From JACKJK01 sp046159835 (GTDB taxonomy: Bacteria > Pseudomonadota > Alphaproteobacteria > Rhizobiales > Tepidamorphaceae): a stretch of DNA of 64,000 bases. Both the position numbers and the translations under genes were made by a program. The notes beneath the pieces were generated by a model. The model had not been told where the DNA came from. It ran no database searches and was given only the letters and a program-made list of their open reading frames with translations. Below are positions 8,989 to 17,333 of this stretch, one piece after another. Numbering within the stretch: the stretch's first letter is position 1; each line of letters begins with the position of its first letter. The DNA is taken from contig NZ_JBJXCY010000002.1 of assembly GCF_046159835.1 (NCBI RefSeq), forward strand, positions 496,001 through 560,000, given 5' to 3'.

Positions 8989-9600
8989 ATGCCCATGATT
9001 TTGCGCACCGCCGCAGCGTCCCCGTTCGGACGCAAGGTCAAGATCGCCGCCGACATTCTCGGCCTGTCGGACCAGGTCACGCTCCAAGCCTCTGACCCGT
9101 TCGACGACGAGGACTCCCTGCGCGCCCAGAACCCGCTCGGCAAGATCCCGGTCCTGATGGCCGAGGACGGCTCCGCGATCTACGATTCACGCGTCATTTG
9201 CGAATATCTCGACACCCTTGCCGGTGGTGGCAAGATTTTTCCCATCGAACCGAAGGCGCGCCTTCATGCGCTGCGCGAGCAGGCGCTGGCCGACGGCATG
9301 ATGGATGCAGGCATCGTGCAGATCTACGAAAAGCGAGTGCGCCCGGAAGACAAGCAGCACGCGCCCTGGCTTGAGTACCAGTCGGAGAAGGTGACGCGCG
9401 CCCTCACCTATCTCGAAGAAAACATGCCCGTGTTGCATCACACACCGACCATCGGCGAAATCTCGCTGGCATGTGCGCTGGGCTATCTCGATTTCCGCTT
9501 CAACGGCGAATGGCGCACGACGCATCTCAAGCTGGTGGAATGGCTCGAAGCCTTTACTGGCGCTGTCCCGTCCTACGACAAGACAAAACCCCCGGCATGA
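8989..9600 (+). CDS. Glutathione S-transferase family protein
   Basis: 203 residues. The N-terminal thioredoxin fold begins LRTAAASPFGRKVKIAADILGL and has the cis-proline and glutathione-contact segment NPLGKIPVLMAEDGSAIYDSRVICEYL (D-S pair). The C-terminal helical domain includes TIGEISLACALGYLDFRF, the family N-capping motif in the form x-I-G-E-I-S-L-A. The active-site position is a Ser in SPFGRK, typical of bacterial beta/zeta-like GSTs. Substrate is unknown. The end of the gene carries the stem of the terminator for the convergent LysM gene. Confidence 0.88.
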   Translation: MPMILRTAAASPFGRKVKIAADILGLSDQVTLQASDPFDDEDSLRAQNPLGKIPVLMAEDGSAIYDSRVICEYLDTLAGGGKIFPIEPKARLHALREQALADGMMDAGIVQIYEKRVRPEDKQHAPWLEYQSEKVTRALTYLEENMPVLHHTPTIGEISLACALGYLDFRFNGEWRTTHLKLVEWLEAFTGAVPSYDKTKPPA

Positions 9601-9613
9601 TCCACGCCGGGGG
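9589..9613 (-). terminator. Rho-independent terminator of the LysM/BON gene
   Basis: CCCCCGGC (9589-9596) pairs with GCCGGGGG (9606-9613) around a 9-base loop. On the minus strand the stem is followed by TTTTGT. It overlaps the last codons of the convergent GST gene. Confidence 0.75.
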
Positions 9614-9642
9614 CTGAAAATTCGCGGGCGCTGGAGGCTGGA

Positions 9643-10092
9643 TCAGCCTTCCAGCGGCGGGATGCGAAGCACCTGCCCCGGATAGATCTTGTCGGGATGC
9701 GTCAGCATCGGGCGGTTGGCCTCGAAGATCACGTTGTACTTCGCACCCTTGCCCTTGCCGTACTGCTCCTCGGCGATGTTCCAGAGCGTGTCGCCCTTCT
9801 CCACCGTGTAGAAACTGGCATCCGGCTCGGCATTGGCGACCTTGATGTCTTCCTCGACCTTCGAGACACCAAGCACGTTGCCCATCGTGAGAATGATCTT
9901 CTCGCGAATGGAATTGCTCGGCGCGTTGCCGGCAACCTTCACCTTGTCACCATCGACCTCGACCTTCAGGTCGTCGGCCTCGAGACCGTGCTTTTCCACT
10001 TCCTTCTTGAGCGCATCGGCATCAGGCTTGTCATCATCGCCGCCAATACCGAGCTTTTCGCCCACGTCCTTGATAAAATCGAAAATTCCCAT
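9643..10092 (-). CDS. LysM and BON domain protein (Kbp/YgaU-like)
   Basis: 149 residues without a signal peptide. The N-terminus (GIFDFIKDVGEKLG) is the conserved start of E. coli Kbp/YgaU. A BON domain (about 30-85, LKVEVDGDKVKVAGNAPS...REKIILTMGNVLGVSKVEEDI) is followed by a C-terminal LysM domain (YTVEKGDTLWNIAEEQYGKG...YPGQVLRIPP). In E. coli this protein binds potassium and is made under osmotic stress; LysM domains otherwise bind peptidoglycan. A terminator follows directly. It is transcribed divergently from the Ca/Na antiporter, an apt neighbour for a cation-responsive protein, though that link is inference. Confidence 0.92.
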   Translation of the reverse strand: MGIFDFIKDVGEKLGIGGDDDKPDADALKKEVEKHGLEADDLKVEVDGDKVKVAGNAPSNSIREKIILTMGNVLGVSKVEEDIKVANAEPDASFYTVEKGDTLWNIAEEQYGKGKGAKYNVIFEANRPMLTHPDKIYPGQVLRIPPLEG

Positions 10093-10323
10093 GACCGGCC
10101 TCCCGAACCGTTTGTTTGTCCGCTTGAAACGTTAGACGCTCCAGCGCCCCGGTCAATGGTTCGCCATGCTATTCGTTCCCAAGGGTGATGAGCCACTAGA
10201 GGATCGTGTGGGTCACGGTGCCGCACACCTTTCTTTCCGCAAACGAATGGCTATATCTGCGGGACGCGCAACGGGCGGCTTGCGCACTGCCGACGGGGTG
10301 CCGCCCACAGCCGAAGGACTAGT

Positions 10324-11283
10324 ATGCTCTCCTACGCCCTGTTCGTGATCGGACTGGCTCTCCTCATGGTCGCCGGTGATCTTGTCGTACGCGGCGCTGT
10401 GGGCATTGCGGATCGCATGAAGATCCCGCCGCTCGCGATCGGCCTAACCGTTGTCGCCTTCGGTACTTCGCTGCCCGAACTGATGGTCTGTGTCGAAGCC
10501 GCGTTTGACGGCGCGCCGGCCATCGCGGTGGGCAATGTCATCGGCTCCAACATCGCCAACATCCTCCTGGTGCTCGGCCTGCCCGCGCTCATCGCGCCAA
10601 CCGTGACCGACCAGCGCGACGCCTTCCGCAACACGCTCTATATGGTGTGCGCTTCCGTTATCTTCCTGCTCTTGTGCTTCACCGGTGTGCTCAACCGCTG
10701 GGAGGGCGCATTGATGTTCATCCTGCTGATCGCGTTCCTGTGGCAGTCGGTGACCCGTGGCCGCGGTGGACAGGACCTGCGCGACGAGATCGAACAGCTT
10801 GAAGGGCCGGCCAAGAACATGACGGTCGCCGTGCTGTTCACGATTGCCGGCCTCATTGGCCTGCCCATCGCAGCCGACCTGATGGTGACCTCGGCGCGCG
10901 AGATCGCCTTGAGCTGGGGTGTTTCGGAAGCCGCCATCGGCCTCACCGTCGTCGCACTCGGCACTTCGCTGCCGGAACTCGCCGCAACCGTGATGGCGGC
11001 GATCCGCCGGGAAGCCGCACTCGCCATCGGCAACGTCATCGGCTCCAACATCTTCAACCTGCTCGGCATCATGGGACTGACTTCCATCATCATGCCGCTT
11101 GAGGTGCCAAACGAAGTGCTGCGCTTTGACATCTGGATCATGCTGGCATCCGCCATGCTGATCCTGATTTTCGTTGGCCGCCGCTGGAGGATCGGCGCAC
11201 CCGCCGGGATCGCGCTGACGGCCGCCTACGGCATCTATTGCTGGGGCGTATTCAACAACGTGAACCTGCCCTTCTTCGGCTGA
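10324..11283 (+). CDS. Calcium/sodium antiporter (CaCA family, YrbG-like)
   Basis: 319 residues of an inner-membrane Na+/Ca2+ exchanger with about ten hydrophobic helices. The two inverted alpha-repeats are plain: VAFGTSLPELMVCVEAA...GNVIGSNIANILLVLGLPAL in the first half and VALGTSLPELAATVMAA...GNVIGSNIFNLLGIMGL in the second. Both contain the ion-coordinating GTSLPE glutamate and the GNVxGSN asparagine. The hydrophilic loop between the halves (about 135-155) is short, as in prokaryotic members. The start ATG is preceded by GGACTAGT. An SDR gene starts 11 bases after the stop. Confidence 0.95.
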   Translation: MLSYALFVIGLALLMVAGDLVVRGAVGIADRMKIPPLAIGLTVVAFGTSLPELMVCVEAAFDGAPAIAVGNVIGSNIANILLVLGLPALIAPTVTDQRDAFRNTLYMVCASVIFLLLCFTGVLNRWEGALMFILLIAFLWQSVTRGRGGQDLRDEIEQLEGPAKNMTVAVLFTIAGLIGLPIAADLMVTSAREIALSWGVSEAAIGLTVVALGTSLPELAATVMAAIRREAALAIGNVIGSNIFNLLGIMGLTSIIMPLEVPNEVLRFDIWIMLASAMLILIFVGRRWRIGAPAGIALTAAYGIYCWGVFNNVNLPFFG

Positions 11284-11294
11284 CGGCGAATGCC

Positions 11295-12053
11295 ATGACG
11301 CAGACCGCTCTCATCTCCGGCAGTTCCCGGCGCATCGGACGAGCGATCGCCGAGCGGCTGGCGCAAGCCGGCTACCGCATCGCCATCCATGCGCGCGACG
11401 AGGACGACAAAGATTCGCTGGAGCTTTGCCGTGAGATGCACACGCGCGGCGAAACCGCGAAGTGCTTCGGCGCAGACCTCGCCGACCGTGACGCGGTCGC
11501 ACGCCTGATCGGCGAAGTGACCGACGCGCTCGGCACCGTCACCCTGCTGGTCAACAATGCCTCCATCTTCGAGGAGGATTACGCGCACGATTTCAATGCC
11601 GAGAGCTGGGATGCGCACATGCGCATCAACCTGGAAGCGCCCATCGTTCTGGCCCGCAACATGGTCGCGGCCTTACCCGAGGGGCAGCACGGCAACGTCA
11701 TCAACATGATCGACCAGCGCGTGTGGCGGCTGAACCCGAAGTTCTTCACCTACACGCTGTCGAAGTCGGCCCTGTGGACGGCGACGCGCACCATGGCGAT
11801 GGCGTTTGCACCGAGCGTCCGCGTCAACGGCATCGGCCCCGGCCCGACCCTGCAGAACGAACGCCAGCAGGAAGCCGACTTCCGCGCGCAGGTGGAAGCC
11901 GTGCCGCTGGAGCATGGCCCGAGCCCGAGCGAGATTGCCGAGGCGGTGATGTTCATCGTCAACGCACCGTCCATGACGGGGCAGATGCTGGCGCTCGACG
12001 GCGGGCAGCATCTCGCCTGGCGCACGCCGGACGTGACCGACATTCCCGAATGA
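11295..12053 (+). CDS. SDR-family reductase, pteridine reductase (FolM/PTR1)-like
   Basis: 252 residues. The cofactor loop is SGSSRRIGRAIAERL, matching the TGxxxRxG variant that distinguishes pteridine/dihydromonapterin reductases from most SDRs. The NNAS segment, the INMIDQRVWRLNPKFFTYTLSK catalytic region (YxxxK with Asp in place of the usual Ser) and LDGG near the end are all PTR1-like. The likely reaction is NADPH-dependent reduction of dihydromonapterin or a related pterin. I chose the ATG 11 bases after the antiporter stop because the fold starts there. uvrC follows after 74 bases. Confidence 0.8.
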   Translation: MTQTALISGSSRRIGRAIAERLAQAGYRIAIHARDEDDKDSLELCREMHTRGETAKCFGADLADRDAVARLIGEVTDALGTVTLLVNNASIFEEDYAHDFNAESWDAHMRINLEAPIVLARNMVAALPEGQHGNVINMIDQRVWRLNPKFFTYTLSKSALWTATRTMAMAFAPSVRVNGIGPGPTLQNERQQEADFRAQVEAVPLEHGPSPSEIAEAVMFIVNAPSMTGQMLALDGGQHLAWRTPDVTDIPE

Positions 12054-12127
12054 CCTGACGTGCGCTTGCGCACGAAGTTGGTACGCGGACCGCGCCGCAG
12101 GGCGTGAATCGCGCTATCTGGTAGCCG

Positions 12128-14026
12128 ATGACCGACAGTGAGAAGACAGCGACAAGGCCGCGAAAGTCCGGCCCGCAGGTGATCGCGGCGGCGCAGAAGC
12201 GCGCGCCAGCCGGTCCCGGCGTCTATCGCATGTTCGATTCTGATGGCGAGATTCTCTATGTCGGCAAGGCGCGCAGCATAAAGAAGCGCGTCGCCAGCTA
12301 CACGCGCATCGGCGGCCAGTCCAACCGCATCGCCCGCATGATCGCGGAAACGGCGTCCATGGAATTCGTCTCGACCCAGACGGAGACCGAGGCGCTGCTG
12401 CTCGAAGCCAACATGATCAAGCGGCTGCGGCCGCGCTTCAACGTGTTGCTGCGCGACGACAAGTCGTTTCCCTACATCCTGATCTCGCGCGAGCACGAAG
12501 CCCCGCAGCTGACGAAGCATCGCGGCGCGCGCAACCGCAAGGGCGACTATTTCGGCCCCTTCGCCTCCGCCGGTGCGGTCAACCGCACGCTGAACGCGAT
12601 GCAGCGCGCCTTCCTGCTGCGCACCTGCACCGATGCCGTCTACGAAAGCCGCACGCGGCCTTGCCTGCTCTACCAAATCAAGCGCTGCTCGGCGCCGTGC
12701 ACCGGCGAAATCTCGCTTGAGGACTATGCAGGCCTGATGGACGAGGCCAAGCGCTTCCTCTCGGGCAAGAGCAGCGGCGTGCGCGCCGAGCTTGGCCGCG
12801 CCATGGAAGAAGCCTCCGAGGCGCTCGACTTCGAGCGTGCCGCCCTGCTGCGCGACCGCATTGCCGCCATGAGCCACGTCCAGTCGCACCAGGGCATCAA
12901 CCCCGGCAACGTGGACGAGGCCGACGTCTTCGCCATCCACCAGGAAGGCGGACAGTTCTGCATCCAGGTGTTCTTCTTCCGCACCGGCCAGAACTGGGGC
13001 AACCGGGCCTACTTTCCCAAGGCCGACGGGTCGCTCGAAGTGGGCGACGTGCTGCAATCGTTCCTCGCCCAGTTCTATGACGACAAGCCCTGCCCGCGGC
13101 TGATCCTCGTCTCGCACGATCTGCCGGAAGAAGACCTGCTCGCCGAGGCCCTCGGCGCACGCGCCGAACGCAAGGTCGAGATTCTCAAGCCTCAGCGCGG
13201 CGAGAAGCGCGGACTCGTGGAGCATGCCACCACCAATGCGCGTGAGGCGCTGGGCCGCCGGCTTGCCGAAAGCGCCAGCCAGACGAAGCTGCTGAAGGGC
13301 ATAGCGGAGGCCTTCGACCTGCCCGAGCCGCCCAAGCGCATCGAGACCTACGACAACAGCCACATCATGGGGTCGAACGCCGTCGGGGTGATGGTCGTCG
13401 CGGGGCCGGAAGGGTTCGAGAAGGGCCAGTACCGCAAGTTCAACATCAAGTCTGCCGACCTGACGCCGGGAGACGACTACGCAATGATGCGCGAAGTTCT
13501 GACGCGCCGCTTCGCCCGCCTGCTGAAGGACAATACCAACCCGGAGACCGGCGAGCGCGACGAGGCATGGCCGGACCTGGTGCTCGTTGACGGCGGCAAG
13601 GGACAGCTGAGCATCGCGGAATCCGTGCTGGAAGAACTCGGCATCGACGATGTCGCGCTGGTCGGCGTCGCCAAGGGCCCGGAGCGCGATGCGGGCCGCG
13701 AGCACTTCTTCATGCCCGGGCGCGAGCCGTTCCGGCTGGAAGCGCGCGACCCCGTCCTCTACTACCTACAGCGCCTGCGCGACGAGGCGCACCGGTTCGC
13801 CATCGGCACCCACCGCGCCAAGCGCAAGACGGCCCTGACGAAGAACCCGCTGGACGAGATCAGCGGCATCGGCCCGACGCGCAAGCGCGCGCTGCTGCTG
13901 CATTTCGGATCGGCCAAGGCGGTGTCGCGCGCAGGTCTCGCCGACCTCGAGGCGACACCCGGCATCAGCCGGCAGATGGCGCGGCTGGTCTACGATCATT
14001 TTCACGAGTCGGCGGGAAAGAGCTGA
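12128..14026 (+). CDS. uvrC: UvrABC system protein C
   Basis: 632 residues, a normal full-length UvrC, which makes the two incisions flanking a lesion bound by UvrB. Visible in order: the GIY-YIG nuclease domain (GPGVYRMFDSDGEILYVGKA, about 31-50), the Cys cluster region (CLLYQIKRCSAPC), a UVR motif that contacts UvrB (EALDFERAALLRDRIAAM, about 235-252), the RNase H-like endonuclease core (IETYDNSHIMG and DLVLVDGGKGQL) and the C-terminal helix-hairpin-helix pair (ISGIGPTRKRALLLHFGS, ATPGISRQMA). Both DNA-cleavage centres look intact. A 9-bp hairpin overlaps the stop codon before pgsA. Confidence 0.97.
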   Translation: MTDSEKTATRPRKSGPQVIAAAQKRAPAGPGVYRMFDSDGEILYVGKARSIKKRVASYTRIGGQSNRIARMIAETASMEFVSTQTETEALLLEANMIKRLRPRFNVLLRDDKSFPYILISREHEAPQLTKHRGARNRKGDYFGPFASAGAVNRTLNAMQRAFLLRTCTDAVYESRTRPCLLYQIKRCSAPCTGEISLEDYAGLMDEAKRFLSGKSSGVRAELGRAMEEASEALDFERAALLRDRIAAMSHVQSHQGINPGNVDEADVFAIHQEGGQFCIQVFFFRTGQNWGNRAYFPKADGSLEVGDVLQSFLAQFYDDKPCPRLILVSHDLPEEDLLAEALGARAERKVEILKPQRGEKRGLVEHATTNAREALGRRLAESASQTKLLKGIAEAFDLPEPPKRIETYDNSHIMGSNAVGVMVVAGPEGFEKGQYRKFNIKSADLTPGDDYAMMREVLTRRFARLLKDNTNPETGERDEAWPDLVLVDGGKGQLSIAESVLEELGIDDVALVGVAKGPERDAGREHFFMPGREPFRLEARDPVLYYLQRLRDEAHRFAIGTHRAKRKTALTKNPLDEISGIGPTRKRALLLHFGSAKAVSRAGLADLEATPGISRQMARLVYDHFHESAGKS

Positions 14027-14040
14027 TCTTTTCAGCTCTT
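14018..14040 (+). other. Hairpin at the uvrC-pgsA junction
   Basis: AAGAGCTGA (14018-14026) pairs perfectly with TCAGCTCTT (14032-14040) around a 5-base loop; the uvrC stop codon is in the 5' arm. No U-run follows, so it may be an mRNA processing or stability element rather than an efficient terminator. Confidence 0.5.
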
Positions 14041-14102
14041 GCATGACTGTCATCGTCGCATTGCACATTGACCTTTGCACGCCGGGCGAGCAGGTAATCC
14101 TC

Positions 14103-14738
14103 ATGAGCACGAACAACGAAACCTTGACCAGCCAGCCGGTGCGCGGCCGCCGTCAGCTTTCGGCGCTGCCGAACCTGCTGACCTATGGCCGCATCGCTGC
14201 GGTGCCGCTGTTCGTGGCCTGCTTCTATATCGAGGGCCAGACAGCCCGCTGGCTGGCGTTGGCGATCTTCGTCGTCGCCTGCATCACCGACTATCTCGAC
14301 GGTTACCTCGCCCGCGTCTTCGACCAGCAATCCTCGCTGGGGCGGATGCTGGACCCGATTGCCGACAAGCTGCTGGTCGCTGCCGCCCTTCTGGCACTGA
14401 CCTATGTCGGCACCATCGGCGGCGTCACGATCTGGGCCGCGCTCGTCATCCTCAGCCGCGAGATCCTCGTCTCCGGCCTGCGCGAATTCCTGGCCGAGGT
14501 GCGCGTCTCGGTACCCGTCTCGCGGCTGGCCAAGTGGAAGACCGCCATCCAGATGGTCGCCATCGGCTTCCTCGTCGTCGGTCCCGCCGGCGACAAGCTG
14601 TTTCCCGAACCCATCGTCACATGGGTCGGCATGGCCGGCATCTGGGTTGCCGCGATTCTGACGCTCTACACCGGCTTCGACTACTTCAAGGCCAGCTATC
14701 GCTACCTGCTCGACGACCACCACCACGGGCAGGGCTGA
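14103..14738 (+). CDS. pgsA: CDP-diacylglycerol-glycerol-3-phosphate 3-phosphatidyltransferase
   Basis: 211 residues, integral inner-membrane enzyme. It transfers phosphatidate from CDP-diacylglycerol to glycerol-3-phosphate, the committed step to phosphatidylglycerol and cardiolipin. The CDP-alcohol phosphotransferase signature is complete in DYLDGYLARVFDQQSSLG and RMLDPIADK (D-G-x2-A-R-x8-G-x3-D-x3-D). Several hydrophobic helices follow. The N-terminal SALPNLLTYGRIAAVP is typical of PgsA. The start used gives the normal length; an ATG 60 bases earlier is possible but lies close to the hairpin. The moaD start is 3 bases after the stop. Confidence 0.95.
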   Translation: MSTNNETLTSQPVRGRRQLSALPNLLTYGRIAAVPLFVACFYIEGQTARWLALAIFVVACITDYLDGYLARVFDQQSSLGRMLDPIADKLLVAAALLALTYVGTIGGVTIWAALVILSREILVSGLREFLAEVRVSVPVSRLAKWKTAIQMVAIGFLVVGPAGDKLFPEPIVTWVGMAGIWVAAILTLYTGFDYFKASYRYLLDDHHHGQG

Positions 14739-14741
14739 GCC

Positions 14742-14993
14742 ATGAAGCTTCGCTACTTCGCATGGGTTCGTGAACGCATCGGCGCGTCGGATGAGACCGT
14801 CGAGTTGCCCGGTGACGTCTCAACCGTCGCGCAGCTCCTCGACTGGCAGAAGACGCGCGGCGAGGAATACGCCCACGCTTTTGAACAGTCAGACGTCATC
14901 CGTGTCGCCATCGACCAGATGCATGTCACCCATGACACGCCCCTGACGGGAGCCAGCGAGATCGCCTTCTTCCCGCCCATGACCGGCGGCTGA
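14742..14993 (+). CDS. moaD: Molybdopterin synthase sulphur-carrier subunit MoaD
   Basis: 83 residues with a ubiquitin-like beta-grasp fold (KLRYFAWVRERIGASDETVELP) ending in the obligatory double glycine of FFPPMTGG. The C-terminal glycine is adenylated and thiocarboxylated, then gives sulphur to precursor Z in the MoaE active site. It lies between pgsA (3 bases) and moaE (3 bases), so the three are almost certainly on one transcript. Confidence 0.96.
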   Translation: MKLRYFAWVRERIGASDETVELPGDVSTVAQLLDWQKTRGEEYAHAFEQSDVIRVAIDQMHVTHDTPLTGASEIAFFPPMTGG

Positions 14994-14996
14994 GCC

Positions 14997-15452
14997 ATGG
15001 CGACCGTCCGCATCCAGGCCGACCCCTTCGATGCTGCAGCCGAAGTGCAGGCGTTGTGCGCCGACCGCACGGATATCGGCGCGGTCGTCACCTTCACAGG
15101 CCTGTGCCGCGACGAAGGCGGCACGCTTGAGGCGCTCGAACTCGAACACTATCCCGGCATGGCGGAAGCCGAGATCGCCCGCGTTGCCGAACAGGCCGAG
15201 GCGCGCTGGCCGCTCAACGGTCTTGTCGCCATCCACCGCTACGGGAAGATCGCGCCCGGCGGCGATATCGTGCTGGTGATCGCAGCGTCCGCCCACCGCC
15301 GTGCGGCCTTCGAGGCGGCCGAGTTCATGATGGACTTCCTCAAGACCCGCGCGCCCTTCTGGAAGAAGGAGCACCGTGTCGACGGCACCGCCGGCGACTG
15401 GGTCGAGGCAAAGGACGCCGACGACGCCGCCACCGAGCGCTGGTCGAAGTAG
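14997..15452 (+). CDS. moaE: Molybdopterin synthase catalytic subunit MoaE
   Basis: 151 residues. It converts precursor Z (cPMP) to molybdopterin using two MoaD thiocarboxylates. Family segments present: GAVVTFTGLCRDEGG, LELEHYPGMAEAEI, the substrate-pocket IHRYGKIAPGGDIVLVIAASAHRRAAFEA and the catalytic-lysine region KTRAPFWKKEH. Length and spacing are normal. The moaA, moaB and moaC genes are not in this window. A stem-loop shared with the convergent ilvE gene follows. Confidence 0.96.
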   Translation: MATVRIQADPFDAAAEVQALCADRTDIGAVVTFTGLCRDEGGTLEALELEHYPGMAEAEIARVAEQAEARWPLNGLVAIHRYGKIAPGGDIVLVIAASAHRRAAFEAAEFMMDFLKTRAPFWKKEHRVDGTAGDWVEAKDADDAATERWSK

Positions 15453-15476
15453 ACCTCCCACTCCTCCCAAAACAAA

Positions 15477-15498
15477 AGGCCGGGCAAGCGCCCGGCCT
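15477..15498 (-). terminator. Terminator between moaE and ilvE (best in the ilvE direction)
   Basis: AGGCCGGGC (15477-15485) pairs with GCCCGGCCT (15490-15498) around a 4-base loop. On the minus strand it is followed by TTTTGTTTT, a good Rho-independent tail for ilvE. On the plus strand the tail is poor, but the stem may also stop moaE transcripts. Confidence 0.8.
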
Positions 15499-15539
15499 CT
15501 TCAATATCCTGGAAGCAATGCTCCCGATGAATGCGCCGC

Positions 15540-16448
15540 TTACAGCGACGCGGCCATCTGCACCTGTGCCGGCTGCGGATATACCGCTTCCATGTAGTCG
15601 GTCACCAACTGCTGGCTGATCTTGCCCGGCGTGAACGTGTAGGACCCGATCTCCGAAACCGGCGTCACTTCCGCCGCCGTGCCAGTGATGAAGCACTCGG
15701 AGAAATCCGCGAGCTCTTCCGGCATGATGTGGCGCTCGACAACCTCAAGCCCGCGCTTGCGCGCAAGGCCGATCACCGTGCGGCGCGTGATGCCGTCGAG
15801 GAAGCAGTCCGGATTGGGCGTATGCAGCACGCCATCCTTCACGAAGAAGACGTTGGCACCCGTCGCCTCGGCAACGTAGCCGCGCCAGTCGAGCATCAGT
15901 GCATCCGCGTAGCCCTTGGACTCGGCGGCATGCTTCGACAGCGTGCAGATCATGTAGAGGCCGGCGGCCTTGGACTTGCTCGGTGCCGTCTTCGGGTCCG
16001 GGCGACGATACTCGGCCATGTCGAGGCGAATGCCCTTCAGGCGCTGCTCGGGATCGAAGTAGCTCGGCCATTCCCAGATGGCGATGGCGAGGTTGATGCG
16101 ATTCTTCTGGGCCGAAACACCCATCATCTCGCTGCCGCGCCACGCGATCGGGCGGACATAGGCGTCCGAATAGCCCTGCTTGGCCAGAAGCTCGCGGCAG
16201 GCATCGTCGATCTCGCTCACCGAATAGGGAATCTCGAAGCCAAGCAGGCGCGCGGAGTTATGCAGCCGCTCGGTGTGCTCGGTCAGCTTGAAGATCTCGC
16301 CGCCATAGGCGCGCTCGCCTTCGAACACCGCGCTGGCGTAATGAAGACCGTGGGTCAGCACGTGCACCTTGCAATCCGCCCAGGGGACGAATTTGCCGTT
16401 CATCCAGATCGAGCCGTCACGCTGATCGAAGGGGACATCACCTGCCAT
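15540..16448 (-). CDS. ilvE: Branched-chain amino acid aminotransferase
   Basis: 302 residues, PLP-dependent fold type IV. It interconverts valine, leucine and isoleucine with their 2-oxo acids using 2-oxoglutarate/glutamate. Visible are GLHYASAVFEGERAY (substrate loop), the YVRPIAWRG strand, the PLP lysine region SKAAGLYM (Lys following SK) and the cofactor-binding EATGANVFFVKDG, plus the C-terminal TGTAAEVTPV that contacts the PLP phosphate. It is monocistronic, with its own terminator, and is divergent from the MarR/two-component group. Confidence 0.94.
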   Translation of the reverse strand: MAGDVPFDQRDGSIWMNGKFVPWADCKVHVLTHGLHYASAVFEGERAYGGEIFKLTEHTERLHNSARLLGFEIPYSVSEIDDACRELLAKQGYSDAYVRPIAWRGSEMMGVSAQKNRINLAIAIWEWPSYFDPEQRLKGIRLDMAEYRRPDPKTAPSKSKAAGLYMICTLSKHAAESKGYADALMLDWRGYVAEATGANVFFVKDGVLHTPNPDCFLDGITRRTVIGLARKRGLEVVERHIMPEELADFSECFITGTAAEVTPVSEIGSYTFTPGKISQQLVTDYMEAVYPQPAQVQMAASL

Positions 16449-16769
16449 GGTACCAATCCTTGTCGTTCTGCATCATCGCGGCGCACGTTCGGGCTGCCGC
16501 AGAGTTCGTGAATCCTGATCTCGCGGGCCTTTAGCGGCAATTCCAGACGAATGCACGGCCAAATGACCGAAAGACCCGGCTTCTTGTCGATTTGCCGCAA
16601 GCAATGGTCTAATTCACGACCGTTGGCGGCAATTCAGCCCGCAATCTGCACTCGTGGAGCCGGACGACCCACGGCCCAACGCATCATTCAGAACGAAACC
16701 ATAGCAGTTTTGTACAAATGTTGCGCCAAGCGTTATTGACAGGTAACGATCGAAAAGAAATAAGTCAAT
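16449..16769. promoter_or_regulatory. Divergent intergenic region, ilvE / marR
   Basis: These 321 bases hold no gene. The motif GCGGCAA occurs three times: 16534-16540 and 16626-16632 on plus, 16592-16598 on minus. A perfect 10-bp palindrome, TTTGTACAAA, lies at 16710-16719. TTGACA at 16737-16742 is followed after 17 bases by AATAAG, very close to the marR ATG. These are candidate operator and promoter elements, not proven ones. Confidence 0.4.
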
Positions 16770-17294
16770 ATGACTGACATAAATTTTTCCGGCGCGGACC
16801 AAAAATCCGGCGAAGACGGCATCGCGCGGCCCTCGCAGGCGAGCTACGAGTTCATCGAACTGCTGTTCTTCGCCTACCGCGATTTCATCTCCGAGCCGGA
16901 CGAAATCCTCGCCGGATACGAGTTCGGCCGCGCGCACCACAGGGTGCTGCACTTCGTCGACCGCAATCCGGGCCTGAGCGTTGCCGACCTGCTAGAAATC
17001 CTGAAAATCACCAAGCAGAGCCTTGCCCGCGTGCTCAAGCAACTGGTGGATCGCGGCTTCGTGGAGCAGCGCGCCGGCGAGCGTGATCGCCGCCAGCGCT
17101 TGCTTCATGCAACGCCGGAAGGGCAGAATCTCGCGCGCACGCTGGCCGGCATCCAGGCCAAGCGGATGGAACACGCGCTCGTCCGCCTCGACCCGGCACA
17201 GCGGGCCGCTGCGGCGGAATTTCTGGCCCGCCTTATCAATGACACCGAGCGGGGCGATGTCATGAAGATCGTCAAGAAGGACGAAACCGCCTAG
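16770..17294 (+). CDS. MarR-family regulator, PetP-like
   Basis: 174 residues with a MarR winged helix-turn-helix. YEFIELLFFAYRDFISEPDEIL, then FGRAHHRVLHFVDRNPGLSVADLLEILKITKQSLARVLKQLVDRGFVEQ (recognition helix) and GERDRRQRLLHATPEG (wing) are the pattern of PetP. In Rhodobacter PetP pairs with the response regulator PetR and affects cytochrome bc1 expression. The next gene is indeed a response regulator 39 bases on, and petABC lies about 19 kb away in the same window. The Shine-Dalgarno is weak, and the predicted -10 lies almost on the ATG. Confidence 0.85.
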   Translation: MTDINFSGADQKSGEDGIARPSQASYEFIELLFFAYRDFISEPDEILAGYEFGRAHHRVLHFVDRNPGLSVADLLEILKITKQSLARVLKQLVDRGFVEQRAGERDRRQRLLHATPEGQNLARTLAGIQAKRMEHALVRLDPAQRAAAAEFLARLINDTERGDVMKIVKKDETA

Positions 17295-17333
17295 ACTGAC
17301 TGAAGTTGTGAGTACAGCCAGGATCTCAAGCCC

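Noticed and set aside
11750..13705. Open frame of 651 codons on the minus strand
   Set aside because: Antisense to uvrC and the SDR gene; no family motif; a codon-bias shadow.
15531..16511. Open frame of 326 codons on the plus strand
   Set aside because: Antisense to ilvE, whose motifs are complete; no independent evidence for coding.
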